Below, one piece after another: positions 48,201-58,628 of a DNA stretch of 64,000 nt; the stretch's first letter is position 1; each line of letters opens with the position of its first letter. The notes beneath the pieces were generated by a model that did not search any database, had not been told where the DNA came from, and was given only the letters and a program-made list of their open reading frames with translations. Location: NCBI GenBank assembly GCA_021464525.1, contig JADRCO010000030.1, positions 1 to 64,000 of the forward strand. Direction: 5' to 3'. The stretch is from Rhizophagus sp. LPA8_4_AMF. Taxonomy: Eukaryota > Glomeromycota > Glomeromycetes > Glomerales > Glomeraceae. The translations under genes were made by a program, and so were the position numbers.

Positions 48201-48738
48201 TCATTTCCATTAGTTCAGCATATTCTTCATAAAAAGTGGCCAGGTCTAAACCAATTCCATTAGATTTCAAGAATACGAAAAGTTCTTTTTGTTTTCCAAC
48301 ATGTTTCGAATATTGTAGCCAACATCTTAAATATCTAGGATCGTTTTTATATCGAGCATCATTTACAAAACTATTTGATGCGATCTCCAGAAGTTGACAC
48401 ACTCTTGAATGAGGACCAAATGCTTGCGGATAGTTCTCCATTGTCCATTTTATATAACGATCATACACGTCAAAGGGATCATCAAGTTCATCAAGATTTT
48501 CAAGCTCTGCATTAAACTTGTTATTGGCAACTTGAAGTTCTGCATTACGCGCGGAAGGTTCACTTGAAAATATCTGAGACAAGGTAGCGGCACTTCTACC
48601 TTGCTTTATTGGTAATATATTTTCTTTTTGATGTTCAAATGAAGAGAACTCTGGTATAAGTTTTTGTTCACTAGATATATGTTCTTTACTATTAACCGGC
48701 TCGGATTGAGTTGTGCTAACTATTTGTTTTCGGTCCAT
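45292..48738 (-). CDS. BUB1: spindle checkpoint kinase Bub1
   Basis: Four exons (48738-48194, 48121-47584, 47515-47059, 46988-45292) encode 1078 aa. The N-terminal part has a KEN box (HQKENILPIKQ) and the Mad3/Bub1 TPR domain (DPFDVYDRYIKWTMENYPQ ... YLRCWLQYSKHV ... YKEANEIYETGISRGAQP). A GLEBS-like Bub3-binding segment follows (EDIQEAEQWKGVTLPQNKK). The C-terminal kinase has IGEGGFGKVYLVLDTE, a lysine in SSRALKSE, IHGDIKVDNCLLR and LIDFGRSIDVTLFP. Bub1 phosphorylates H2A and recruits checkpoint proteins at kinetochores. The catalytic residues look intact. The gene overlaps nothing and is divergent from the WBP4-like gene. Confidence 0.95.
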
Positions 48739-48981
48739 TCTATACTATTCGAAGAAGAGATTTGACAAAGATATTAATAATGAATAATAAGAATATCTAG
48801 TATTTCTTTGGTTGTATATTACGTCACGCGTTGTTTTATGACGGTTAAGCCACACAAATAACAAATAGTGACGTGTCGAATATGAATCAGCTGTACGGCT
48901 GTACCACATTATTAGTCAATCAAAAGGAAAGAGACATAAGGTCGTTCTAATTGTTTTAATTCTGAAATTTAATTTCAAAAA

Positions 48982-49906
48982 ATGTAAGTTATGAGTTTAC
49001 AATTGTATGGTATGGTACTTGATTTTTATTATCGATAATTTAATGATTTTCTTTACAGGTCAGAGTATTGGGTATCACAACAAAAGCATTGGTGTCAATA
49101 TTGCCGCATTTATATTGCGGATAATAAGCCCGTAAGAATTGTACCGATGTAAGATTTAGTCTATACCATTTTAATTTTTTATATATTTCATATTTTTAGA
49201 GCCGTACAATGCATGAACAAGGCAAAAAACATAAAGAAAATGTTGAAAAATTTTTACGTAATATTCGTCGTAGAGATCATGAAAATCGCAAAGAAGAAGA
49301 TAAAACTAGACGAGAATTAGAAAGAATTGAAAGGGTAGTAATTTTTCAATCTTCGCCTTTTCTCGAGAATAATATATTAATATTAATAATTTTTTTTATG
49401 ATTAGGCAGCAATGAAACAATATAAAAAAGATATAATACTTGAAGTTCCGGGAGCTTCAATAGCTTCATTAACATCTAGTAATACAAATGCTCCGCCCGT
49501 TACACGTTCATTCAGTGAACATGATGTTATATATGCAGGTTCAACAACAAATTATGCCGAGTTAGCAGAATTAAGTAAAAGTAGTAAAAGTGCTGATGGG
49601 ACTGAAGCTGTTATAGGAGAATGGAGACCTGTGACTCCTCCACCTGCTCCTCCAGTAAACAATTCATTAGAGACCGATCAAGACAACAATACATCAACAT
49701 CTCAAGAAGCAATTCTTCAAGATGATGAGGAAGATGAAGATCCAGATGATTTGAGGAATTTTAAAGTAGTTGAAAAAACATTTCCATTGGATGATCAAAT
49801 ACCTGAAGACATTATAAAGGATAATGATTCGGGTAAAGTTACTTTTAAGAAAAGAAAGCTTGCAAGCCAATCTAATACAAGAAATATTAGGAAAAAAAAA
49901 TGTTGA
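48982..49906 (+). CDS. WBP4/FBP21-like spliceosomal zinc finger protein
   Basis: Four coding exons (48982-48983, 49059-49131, 49200-49334, 49406-49906) encode 236 aa. The matrin-type U1-like zinc finger reads MSEYWVSQQKHWCQYCRIYI, then ADNKPSRTMHEQGKKHKENV, with C-x2-C and the paired His residues. A charged helix (RRDHENRKEEDKTRRELERI) and a low-complexity Pro- and Asp-rich region follow, with a basic end. It matches the N-terminal part of WBP4, a U5/tri-snRNP-associated protein, but no WW domain is visible. The start codon is split: AT at 48982-48983, then intron GTAAGT...TTACAG, then G. Confidence 0.85.
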
Positions 49907-50002
49907 TTATAGTGTAACTTATTATTTACTATTTACATGATTAACAAAATTTAAATAAATTTTCATAATTTAATTTTAAGATAATATATTAAATTTAATA
50001 AA

Positions 50003-50456
50003 TCATGAAAAGAATTCCTTTATTAAAGCAAGAACTTTCTTTTCAACAAAAGAAAGCATCATTTGATCTGTGCTTGGTGGTAAATTGATGCTGACAAAGA
50101 ATTGTTTATTAAACTTAGTGGCTAAACGAAAAATAATTTAGTATCTTAAAAAGTATAAATAATAAATAATATTTTTAGTAATTATTACCAAGTCTTTGTC
50201 CAAGCTGCTTAGAAGTTTCATCCACGTCATTTGAAAGTACAGTTGTTCCTGATGACGACGAAGTAGAACTACTATTATTCCGTAAAGGTGAAGGCATGGC
50301 AATCGCCAAATTTCCTAGCATTTCGTTTCCTTCGGAACCAATCCATATAAACACGGAATCTTGAAGGATTGTAAGTTGAAAATGTATTTGTTGTGAAAGA
50401 AATAAATGACTATAAGTATGAACTTGAAATCGTGGAGTAGTAGCTTCAGATAGCAT
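50003..50456 (-). CDS. PSMG4: proteasome assembly chaperone 4
   Basis: Two exons (50456-50189, 50121-50003) encode 128 aa. The sequence FQLTILQDSVFIWIGSEGNE, then MLGNLAIAMPSPL, then SKQLGQRLATKFNKQFFVSI matches PSMG4, including the conserved L-F-x-W-x-G and the 'LAxRLaxKxNKQxFVSxNL' segment. Together with PSMG3 it helps place alpha subunits in the 20S ring. A Ser-rich insert (SSSTSSSSGTT) lies in the middle loop. It faces the WBP4-like gene at 96 bp and is divergent from NCAPH. Confidence 0.78.
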
Positions 50457-50676
50457 TTCTTATACCTAGATAAAGAAATGAGGAAAGTTTCGTACAAGTA
50501 AGTTCATTGATTCATCTTTCACTTCACGTGATTATTAACAAATTTTAATTTAGTCACGTGAACACACCTTTTTTAGAGGGATAATTGCGTCACAACACAA
50601 ACGCGTTTTTGAATTTCGCAAAATACGAAATCCAGAACGTACCATTCCTATATTATAAACGATTGAAACATTAAAC
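50457..50676. promoter_or_regulatory. divergent promoter with two TCACGTGA boxes
   Basis: The 220-bp gap between the PSMG4 and NCAPH start codons carries two perfect TCACGTGA palindromes at 50524-50531 and 50554-50561, exactly 30 bp apart. This is the core site of Cbf1/USF-type bHLH factors in fungi and animals. Both genes could be served by one protein pair. Confidence 0.6.
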
Positions 50677-53322
50677 ATGCCTATTACATCTTTTGATACA
50701 CCAAAACGTCGTCATTCATTCGGATCTTCGTTAAAAAATTTCAAAGATACGAATATTCCCTTGAATGACGACGTTTCTGAAATCCGGTCTCGTAGAAAAT
50801 CTGCTGCAAACTCAATGCGGAGCCCGTCATTAAATTTTTTGGGAAGTAATGGTTCTCCTGTTAGAGCCCTCGAAAGAAACGCGCCTAGACCTTTGGAAGT
50901 CGTCGCTCCCATGCCTATAATACCCACCGAACAAATGTATATTAATTTTGAAGAATGGATGAAACTGGCAACGGATAATGTATGTTATCTTTATATAATT
51001 TCGCGTAAATTTATCTGACACAGAAATTTTTTACTAGAAAATTAATGCTAGCAATAGCTGGAAGCTTGCTTTAATTGACTACTTTCATGAAATGACATTA
51101 TTAAAAGAGGGGGATTCAATAAATTTTCAAAAAGCTTCATGTACTTTGGATGGATGCGTAAAGATCTATACGTTACGTGTTGATTCTGTCGCAACTGAAA
51201 CGGGGAAACTTTTGAGTGGATTAGCCAGTAACTCTAGTTAGTCATTTTTTTTTTGCATCTTTAATTTAAATCTTAAAATGTCTTAATTGCTCATATAAAT
51301 TTTGAAGGGGATAACAATGAAGACGACGATAGAGATAGCGAAGATGCTGATTCTGAAAGGCATACTCGTAAAAGGGTTAATAATAACATAAGTAGTTATA
51401 AAAATTAAATATAACATACTAATAATTTGAAATATTTTTATCTATAGAATACATCGACACTGGTTAAAGATTATAATTCATTAACTATAAAGAAACTTGA
51501 CTTGGAATTCTCAATTGATCCTCTTTTTAAAAAGACTTCTGCAGATTTTGATGAAGGTGGTGCTCAAGGTTTATTGTTAAATCATTTGTCAGTTGATACG
51601 GATGGTAAAATTATATTTGATTCAAGCGATGCTATACCGGATGAGGATGACGACAGTAGAATAGATACAGAAGACAATGAACCAAAAATTGACATTTTCA
51701 AACTTCGCTGTGGGTATTTATTTAATTATTCGAGCAATAAGTCATTAATCAGGTAATATTATTAATGAATTACACTTCATAGCAAGGTATCTCTCTGGAC
51801 TTCAGCAAATATTTAATAAGGAGATTTGTCCTTCATTGAGAAATTTCAAATTTTCAGGAGATAATGTACTGGACTTTGCTTATGCTTCGACTGAAACTGA
51901 AGGCGATAATTATCCTGACTTATTTGTTAATGACAATGACAACGACTATGACGATGCCAATATCAATATTAATGATATCTTGGATGATAACTTAGATATA
52001 AACAATGATGTTTCGGAAGTATTCGATGAAGAAAACATAAATTCACATGTACGATTAACGGAAAAGGATTATGTTATGGCCATGATCAGTAACGAAAACG
52101 AATTGTTTTCTTACTTCGACTCTGCATTTTTGCGTAATTGGGCAGGTCCTGAACACTGGAAGTTAAAGAAAGTTAATAAAAGTAAATAAATTTCTCAAGT
52201 TACTATTATTTTTTAGTGATACTAAAATAACTTTGTTTCTTTTAAAGGGCCTATAGAAATGGAAGGAGAGACAAGAGAAAAGAAGAAGAAAGAACCAGTT
52301 TCTATTAACTTTATTGATTCGGAAGATTTGGATGAGCAAATCATTTTTTCTTCTGGGGGAAGTATAATAAATGCGCCTAAATTAGCAGAGAGAGTATCAC
52401 ATGGTCATCTACTTCCTGAGGACATGCATTATTCGTCTAAAAAATTACTTAAATTATTCTTAAAACCTAAATTCATGGTAATTATTAATCTATTTACTTA
52501 TTTATGTTTCCCAATAATTTTAAGTTATGATATACGCTTTGCTCTTTATCGTAGTTAAACCCAAAACGTCGATATGAAGCGCAACTTGAAAATGGTAAGC
52601 ACTTTTTTATATAAATTATTTGGTATAAATTTAATAAATTAATAAATTATGTTTATTATGTAGGGAATTTCTGGGCTGACAAAACTAATGACTCTAATGA
52701 TCCAGTAGAAACGTCTTTTCCAGACATTAGTAAGTACTATTGTTAATTGAAAAAAAATAAAGAAGATAATTTCCTAATCATTTAACTGATAAAATTTAGC
52801 GAATTATATGGGCGGAGACACCTTTTATAATGATGATTATGATGACCAATTAGAAGAAGGTGAATTTGGAGATAATTTGGTATTTCAGACAAAGAGGAAT
52901 AAACCTGAGTTTATCAAATACGCCAAGGCAGCGAAAAGGATCGATGTTAAAATATTGAAAGAAAACATATGGAAAACATTAACCGACTGTACTGACTGTA
53001 CTGACTGTGTAAGTAGATTCTCAACTATAATTGTTAATTATTTGTGATTGGACTAACAAATCTCCAAAATTTATAGCCTCAAGAAAATGAAATGAAATTA
53101 TCAAAAAGACTTTCAAGTAATTATTCAATCGAAAATAAATCAAAAGAACTGAAATTTACAAGAGTAATTAATAATCTTAAAAAGATCTACCCTCAAAAAA
53201 AAATGAAAGATATTTCAGTGTCGTTTTGTTTTATATGTTTATTACATCTAGCAAACGAGAAGGGTCTTAATATAACAAGTAATGATCAATTATCGGAGCT
53301 ATGTATTGATTTGATTATGTAA
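50677..53322 (+). CDS. BRN1: condensin subunit 2 (NCAPH / Brn1 kleisin)
   Basis: Ten exons (50677-50979, 51038-51236, 51308-51375, 51448-51709, 51783-52181, 52248-52477, 52555-52594, 52664-52729, 52800-53008, 53077-53322) encode 673 aa. The N-terminal kleisin part includes INFEEWMKLATDNKINASNS and WKLALIDYFHEM. The middle has LEFSIDPLFKKTSADFDEGG and AQGLLLNHLSVDTDGKIIFD. The C-terminal winged helix ends MKDISVSFCFICLLHLANEK. The subunit bridges the SMC heads of condensin and is needed for mitotic chromosome condensation. The junction of exons 4 and 5 has an equally good alternative (51713/51787), changing only one residue. Confidence 0.93.
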
Positions 53323-53353
53323 TATATCAATTACAATAATAAACAAATATAAA

Positions 53354-53361
53354 TCACGTGA
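53354..53361. promoter_or_regulatory. TCACGTGA box upstream of farnesyltransferase beta
   Basis: A perfect palindrome in the 96-bp gap between the NCAPH stop and the RAM1 start codon, 58 bp before that start. Candidate bHLH site. Confidence 0.45.
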
Positions 53362-53418
53362 TTTAAATATTATATCGTGCATGGATTGTTAGTAGTTCTT
53401 TACATTTAAAGTAATGCG

Positions 53419-55482
53419 ATGGGAATTTTAAGCGGTTCTCGTAAGTTAGAAGAACTTTTTACTAATACCGATGCTCTTCCAACCGAGTCTTCAAAAGCTC
53501 AGGTATTTTCAACATAAGGATTTTGTTTGACACTCGCGATCATAGTTCAAGTTCATTTAATAATTTATACGCGGTATTAGACTGATACTGAGGTATCAGT
53601 ATACGAATTGTACAAAGCTGCAAGAGACAAGAATTTGATAAACACGTAAGTATCGTTAAAATATTTCGTTTTGAATTTTACGTTTAACCACACTTTTTAA
53701 TCCCTAATTATTATAATGCAGAATTAAGCTTAACAGAGGATCTCATATTAAATATGTAAAAGATGGTCTAAAAGGATTGCCGGGTTATCTTGTGGCATTG
53801 GATGCTAGTAAACCTTGGTTATGTTTTTGGATGTTATATTCTCTGGATATACTTGGTGATGAATTATCTCCAGATTTAGTTAAAAAGTACCATATCTTAA
53901 TATATACATTTTGATGACTTTGTTGAAGAGATAATTCGCGTCGCGAATGTATTTTATTTATTATTTTGTTCCCTGTAGAGGTATTTCGACTATCACAAAG
54001 TTACAAAATCCCACTGGTGGATTTGGAGGAGGTCCGGGTCAGATATCACATGCCGCGGCAACATATGCAGCTATAAACGCGTTGGCGACTATAGGAACTA
54101 AAGAAGCTTATGATTTAATCGACAGGTAGAAATTTTTTAAAATCAAAAGTAAGTTTACATTTAGTTTATAATTTGAAATTTTTTATTATATATAGGGAAA
54201 CCCTATATAAATGGTTTCTTAAGTTGAAAAGGGAAGATGGATCGTTCGTTATGCATGAGGGAGGTGAAGTTGACGTGCGGTAAGAAATTAGCATTTTATA
54301 TATTTAAAAATGTTGGTTTAGTATTAATTTATAGTATTTACTAGTGGGGCATATTGTGTTTTATCTGCGGCCACGCTAACAAATTTGGTTACGTCAGAGC
54401 TGACGGCAGGAACTGCTGAATGGATTAAACGGTATCACAGTTTAAAGATATTTCTTCGGGCTAAATATTATTGAAGTGATCCTCTAATCCTTTAATTTTC
54501 GATTAGATGTCAAAATTATGATGGAGGAATAGGAGGTGAACCAGGAATTGAAGGACATGGCGGATACACGTTTTGTGGCCTTGCTGCCATGGAAATCATG
54601 GGAAAAACTGATTTACTTGATATTCCGCTGCTTTTGGTGATGATTCATTTCTTATTGTAAAAGGTTAAAGAATTTACACGATAAAATATTAAAGTATTTA
54701 CTCACTTTTAGCGTTGGGCAACCTCTCTTCAAATGCAATTGGAAGGTGGTTTTCAAGGACGACCGAATAAATTAGTTGATGGTTGTTATTCGTTCTGGGT
54801 TGGTGGTTTGTTTCCTTTATTGGAAGCGATAATGACAAGGAAACTTCTTGAGAAAGATGTGGAACAAAGTAACTCCGAAGTTTCGAAGTATATTGGTACA
54901 TGCTTATTAATCCTCATTGAAATCTTGTTTAAAAATATATTAACACTCTTTTCATTGATTTAATTTCAGCTCAATCATTATTTGACAGAGGTAATTTTAA
55001 TGACATTTTCAATTTTTTTTTTATTTGTTGGCAAGAGATAATAACTAGTGATTAAATAATATAGAAGCACTTCAAGAATACATCTTAATCGCTTGTCAAA
55101 GTCCTAAGGGCGGATTGATTGACAAGCCAAAGCGTGGTGCAGATCATTATCATACTTGTTATTGTCTTAGTGGACTTTCTACTGCTCAGCATCATGTAAT
55201 TTATGGTTTTGAAGAAGCGAAAGGAAAAGATTTAGATTCAGGTGCCAGATCATTACTATGGAAAGATGATGTTACAAATCGAATTGTACTAGGAGATCCA
55301 AATAATTTAATTGTAAATATTAAAACTTTATTACATAAAATTCTTTGGGTGTTATTTATAAGATACTAATGTGTTTTATATACTTGATTCCTGCTTAGAA
55401 TTCCACGCATCCAATTCACAATGTTGCTTTGCCTAAGGTTCGGAGAATGATTGAACATTTTTATGGGGAGAGAAACTTTTAA
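53419..55482 (+). CDS. RAM1: protein farnesyltransferase beta subunit
   Basis: Eleven exons (53419-53502, 53581-53645, 53722-53886, 53979-54125, 54196-54279, 54345-54431, 54507-54636, 54712-54895, 54970-54990, 55065-55312, 55399-55482) encode 432 aa. The alpha-alpha barrel repeats are clear: PTGGFGGGPGQISHAAATYA, CQNYDGGIGGEPGIEGHGGY, LEGGFQGRPNKLVDGCYSFW and KGGLIDKPKRGADHYHTCYC. The zinc ligands are the Asp and Cys of VDGCYSFW and the His of DHYHTCYC. It attaches farnesyl groups to CaaX proteins with the alpha subunit. A five-codon upstream ORF (53414-53431) overlaps the start codon. Exon 9 is only 21 nt. Confidence 0.95.
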
Positions 55483-55861
55483 GGAAGACCTATTATATTA
55501 TACCATTTAATTCATTTAATTTAACTATGTAATCGTTTTATGTACATTATGTACAATAAATATTTTTTATTAAGAGTTTCATTTAAAGGTGTAAGTTTTT
55601 CCCTCAATTTACAATGCTCTATTTAAACCATAATATATATTATATATTTATATTATATATATTAGTCATTAAAATTTGATTTTAAAAAAAAACTATTTCA
55701 AAAACAATATAAATGAAAAAAAAATCCTTTCTACATAAATTTCTACATAATTTTATGCACTAATGATGCTAATTATATTTATATTTCATCATAAAAACAG
55801 TTCAAAAAATCCCGAAAATAACATTATTTTATATATATATATAGCTTTTTTTAACATGACT
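55483..55861. other. convergent intergenic region with AT palindrome
   Basis: This is the 3' region shared by RAM1 and NAC beta. An almost pure AT palindrome spans about 55631-55664. No gene was seen. Confidence 0.45.
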
Positions 55862-56591
55862 TTAATCAACTTCCTCAACATTTTTATCTTCGGTTTTTTC
55901 AGTAGTGGTGGTATCAGCAGTTCCACCGGTACCACTTCCACTAGCAGATGCTGCTGCAGGTACCTCGTCCTCTTTTTTCTGTTCACTAGCGGCTTCAAAA
56001 TTCTCAACTAATTCAGGAATATCATCGTCATCGCCAGTATTTTCGGATTGTACACGTTGAGAATCTAAATTTAATTGTTGATAGGATTCGGCTAATTTAC
56101 GAAGTGAAGCAAGTGAATCAGGTCCTAATTGATTCAAAATACCCGGTACAAGTTCAGTAAGTTCTTTTTCTTCGCCCTGACCGTAGATAGCAAAAGTATT
56201 TGCATGAATAGATGCTTGAACTTTTTATCGAAATAATAATAAATATGAATAAATGTTCAATTTTTAATAAAGTTAACAATAAAATAGAATAAATATACAC
56301 CTTTTGGAGTAGAAAAATGAATGACATTTCCATCTTCTTTAAACATGTTAACTTCTTCAATTGACGGAATAGATTGAACGTTAAGTTTTTTTAGTGTAGT
56401 TTGAAGTTTTTTATCATCATTTGTAGCGGTTTTATAAACTTTTTTAACTTTGCGTCTTGGTGTTCCCTTACCACCTATATTAATTAATTAATTAAATTAC
56501 CGATTAATTTAAAAATTATAAAATAATCATATTAATTTAACTTACCAATACGAACTTGAGACTGCATTTTTGCAAGTTTTTCCGGATTCAT
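55862..56591 (-). CDS. EGD1: nascent polypeptide-associated complex subunit beta
   Basis: Three exons (56591-56546, 56474-56301, 56220-55862) encode 192 aa. The NAC domain reads [20 protein letters not shown] with the ribosome-binding [10 protein letters not shown], then [20 protein letters not shown] and [21 protein letters not shown] Ser/Thr/Glu-rich tail follows the domain. NAC beta binds nascent chains at the ribosomal exit. A TCACGTGT lies at 56820, about 230 bp upstream. Confidence 0.95.
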
Positions 56592-57024
56592 TATTATATA
56601 TACTCTAATAAAAAATAAATAAATAAATAAATAATTTCAAGCAAAAAAAGTAAAAAAAATAACAATAAAACTCTAGATTTTGAATACCCTTTAGTATTTT
56701 TTAAAAGATAAATGCTCCACTTTTTTTTTTTAAAAAAAAAACCACTTATTGCAACCGATGATAAGAACAACTGATTTAGTCTTTTTTTCTTTAAAAAAAA
56801 ATATAATCAAAATTAGATGTCACGTGTACATCTATATAATTTCGTACCGCAGTATTCGCGCAACAAAAAAAAGATTGAAAAGATTTATCATTCTCTAAAT
56901 TTTTTACTGCAATGTATTTATTAATTTTAAAATTTCTTTATAGTAACCAACATATATATATATGCAAATTTAAGCATTAAGATTATTTTTATCAATATCA
57001 ATAAATATGTTAACAAATAAGGGA
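56592..57024. promoter_or_regulatory. upstream region of NAC beta
   Basis: 433 bp between NAC beta and the P5C reductase stop. It holds TCACGTGT at 56820-56827 and paired T8-9/A8-9 tracts near 56722-56742. No gene was seen. Confidence 0.4.
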
Positions 57025-58224
57025 TTATTTCTTAGATTGTATATTTCCTAAAGTAGAAGCAACTTGTGTAGCCTCTTGTATAGTTCTAGCAAGTGTAGAA
57101 CGTATTTTACCATCTTCCATTGTAAGTAAGCCAGCAATTGTACACCCAGCCGGTGTAGTCACACTATCTTTGATTTCGGCTGGATGCTTACCAGTTTTAA
57201 GTACCATACGAGCTGCTCCTTGAAGTGCTAAATAATACAAATAGAAAGTTACAAATTGTGCCGTATAAGATGTAAAACGTTGAAAGGAATAACATATTAC
57301 CTTGAGCTGCTAATTCTAATCCAACTTCACGTGGAAGGCCCATCATAACTCCTCCATCCGCAAGTGCTTCAAGTACAACACTTAAAAATAAATTAAATTA
57401 GTAAAATATACCCGATATTAAAATATTAAATATTAAGGATCACTATTAAATTACTAACCATGCAAATGCAGGACCACTTCCCGAAAGACCGGTAACAGCA
57501 TCTAGATGTTTTTCGTCTAGGATTCTAGCTCTACCCAATGTAGAAAATACCCAAATACTAAATGATCTATCATCTTTATTGCAATTTGTAGGACAACTCA
57601 GTACTGTCATACCTTCTCTAATCTGTATAAATAGTTTAGGGGGAAGAACGAAAAGAATTAACGAAGGGTCACATATCATTTACAAAGTAAATTTAAAATA
57701 AAATAAATTTTAACATAAAATTACCATGCATGGAGTATTTGGCATTGCTCTAATAATACGAGTTGAAGAAGGAATCCATTCTTTTAATTGATCTATTGTT
57801 ACCCCAGCTAAAATACTAATTATTAATTTATTCTCAAGCGCTTTTTGTGTACCTTCCTCTGTTAAGATAGTTTTTGCAACTTGAGGTTTAGTACTACCCA
57901 TAAATTTTGTATTAATTTAATTAATTGAATTATATTTACTGTTAATTCACTTGATAAAAACAATTACCATAATAATATAATATCAGCTTCTTTGACACCT
58001 TCAACATTATTTCCAACTAATAATGTAATTTTATCATTAAATTCTTCTTTAATTCTCTGTGCTGACTCCTCTCCTGATACGCAAGCAATAAATTTTTTTG
58101 GAATTAAAGTTGGTGTCTCGTTAGCTGTCGCTACATTTAAACTATCTAAAATTCCGGATAAGATAGCTCTACCCATAGTTCCACAGCCAAGAACACATAT
58201 TGTTGGATTAGTAGGAAGTGACAT
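57025..58224 (-). CDS. PRO3: pyrroline-5-carboxylate reductase
   Basis: Five exons (58224-57968, 57893-57725, 57622-57459, 57380-57301, 57227-57025) encode 290 aa. The Rossmann motif ICVLGCGTMGRAILSG opens the protein. IISILAGVTIDQLKEWIP, RIIRAMPNTPCMIREGMTVL, VTGLSGSGPAFACVVLEALA and DGGVMMGLPREVGLELAAQ follow, with VTTPAGCTIAGLLTMEDG near the end. It reduces P5C to proline with NAD(P)H. The start (MSLPTNPT) is the first ATG before the Rossmann strand. Confidence 0.95.
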
Positions 58225-58628
58225 TATTATTCTAAACAATTTAGTTATTTTTAAGACGTAACCGAAGATTGAAATAAGAAAAATAAAAAAAATTTTCGGA
58301 TTTGCATTGATTTAGTTGGTGTAACGATACCTAAACAAATTTAATTTATTATATAATTTGAATAGAAATCTTACATATTTTTTTTTTATGGAAATTAACT
58401 AATTAATCAACCAATAATAATTAAATTTGCTGAATCTTGAATAATATATCATATTTAATATTAAAAATTATTTGATTCTATAATCACACGAATAGTAATT
58501 ATAAAAATGAATCAGTTCATCGTAACGCTAATAAATTTCATGTGATTTTGCAATATAATTATTTCTTGATTTTGAAGCAGATTTCTAATAAATTGATAAT
58601 TGCGTTTAATTAATTATTATTACTAAGC
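58225..58628. other. intergenic, P5C reductase promoter and VID27 3' side
   Basis: 404 bp of AT-rich DNA with no gene or clear repeat. Confidence 0.45.
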
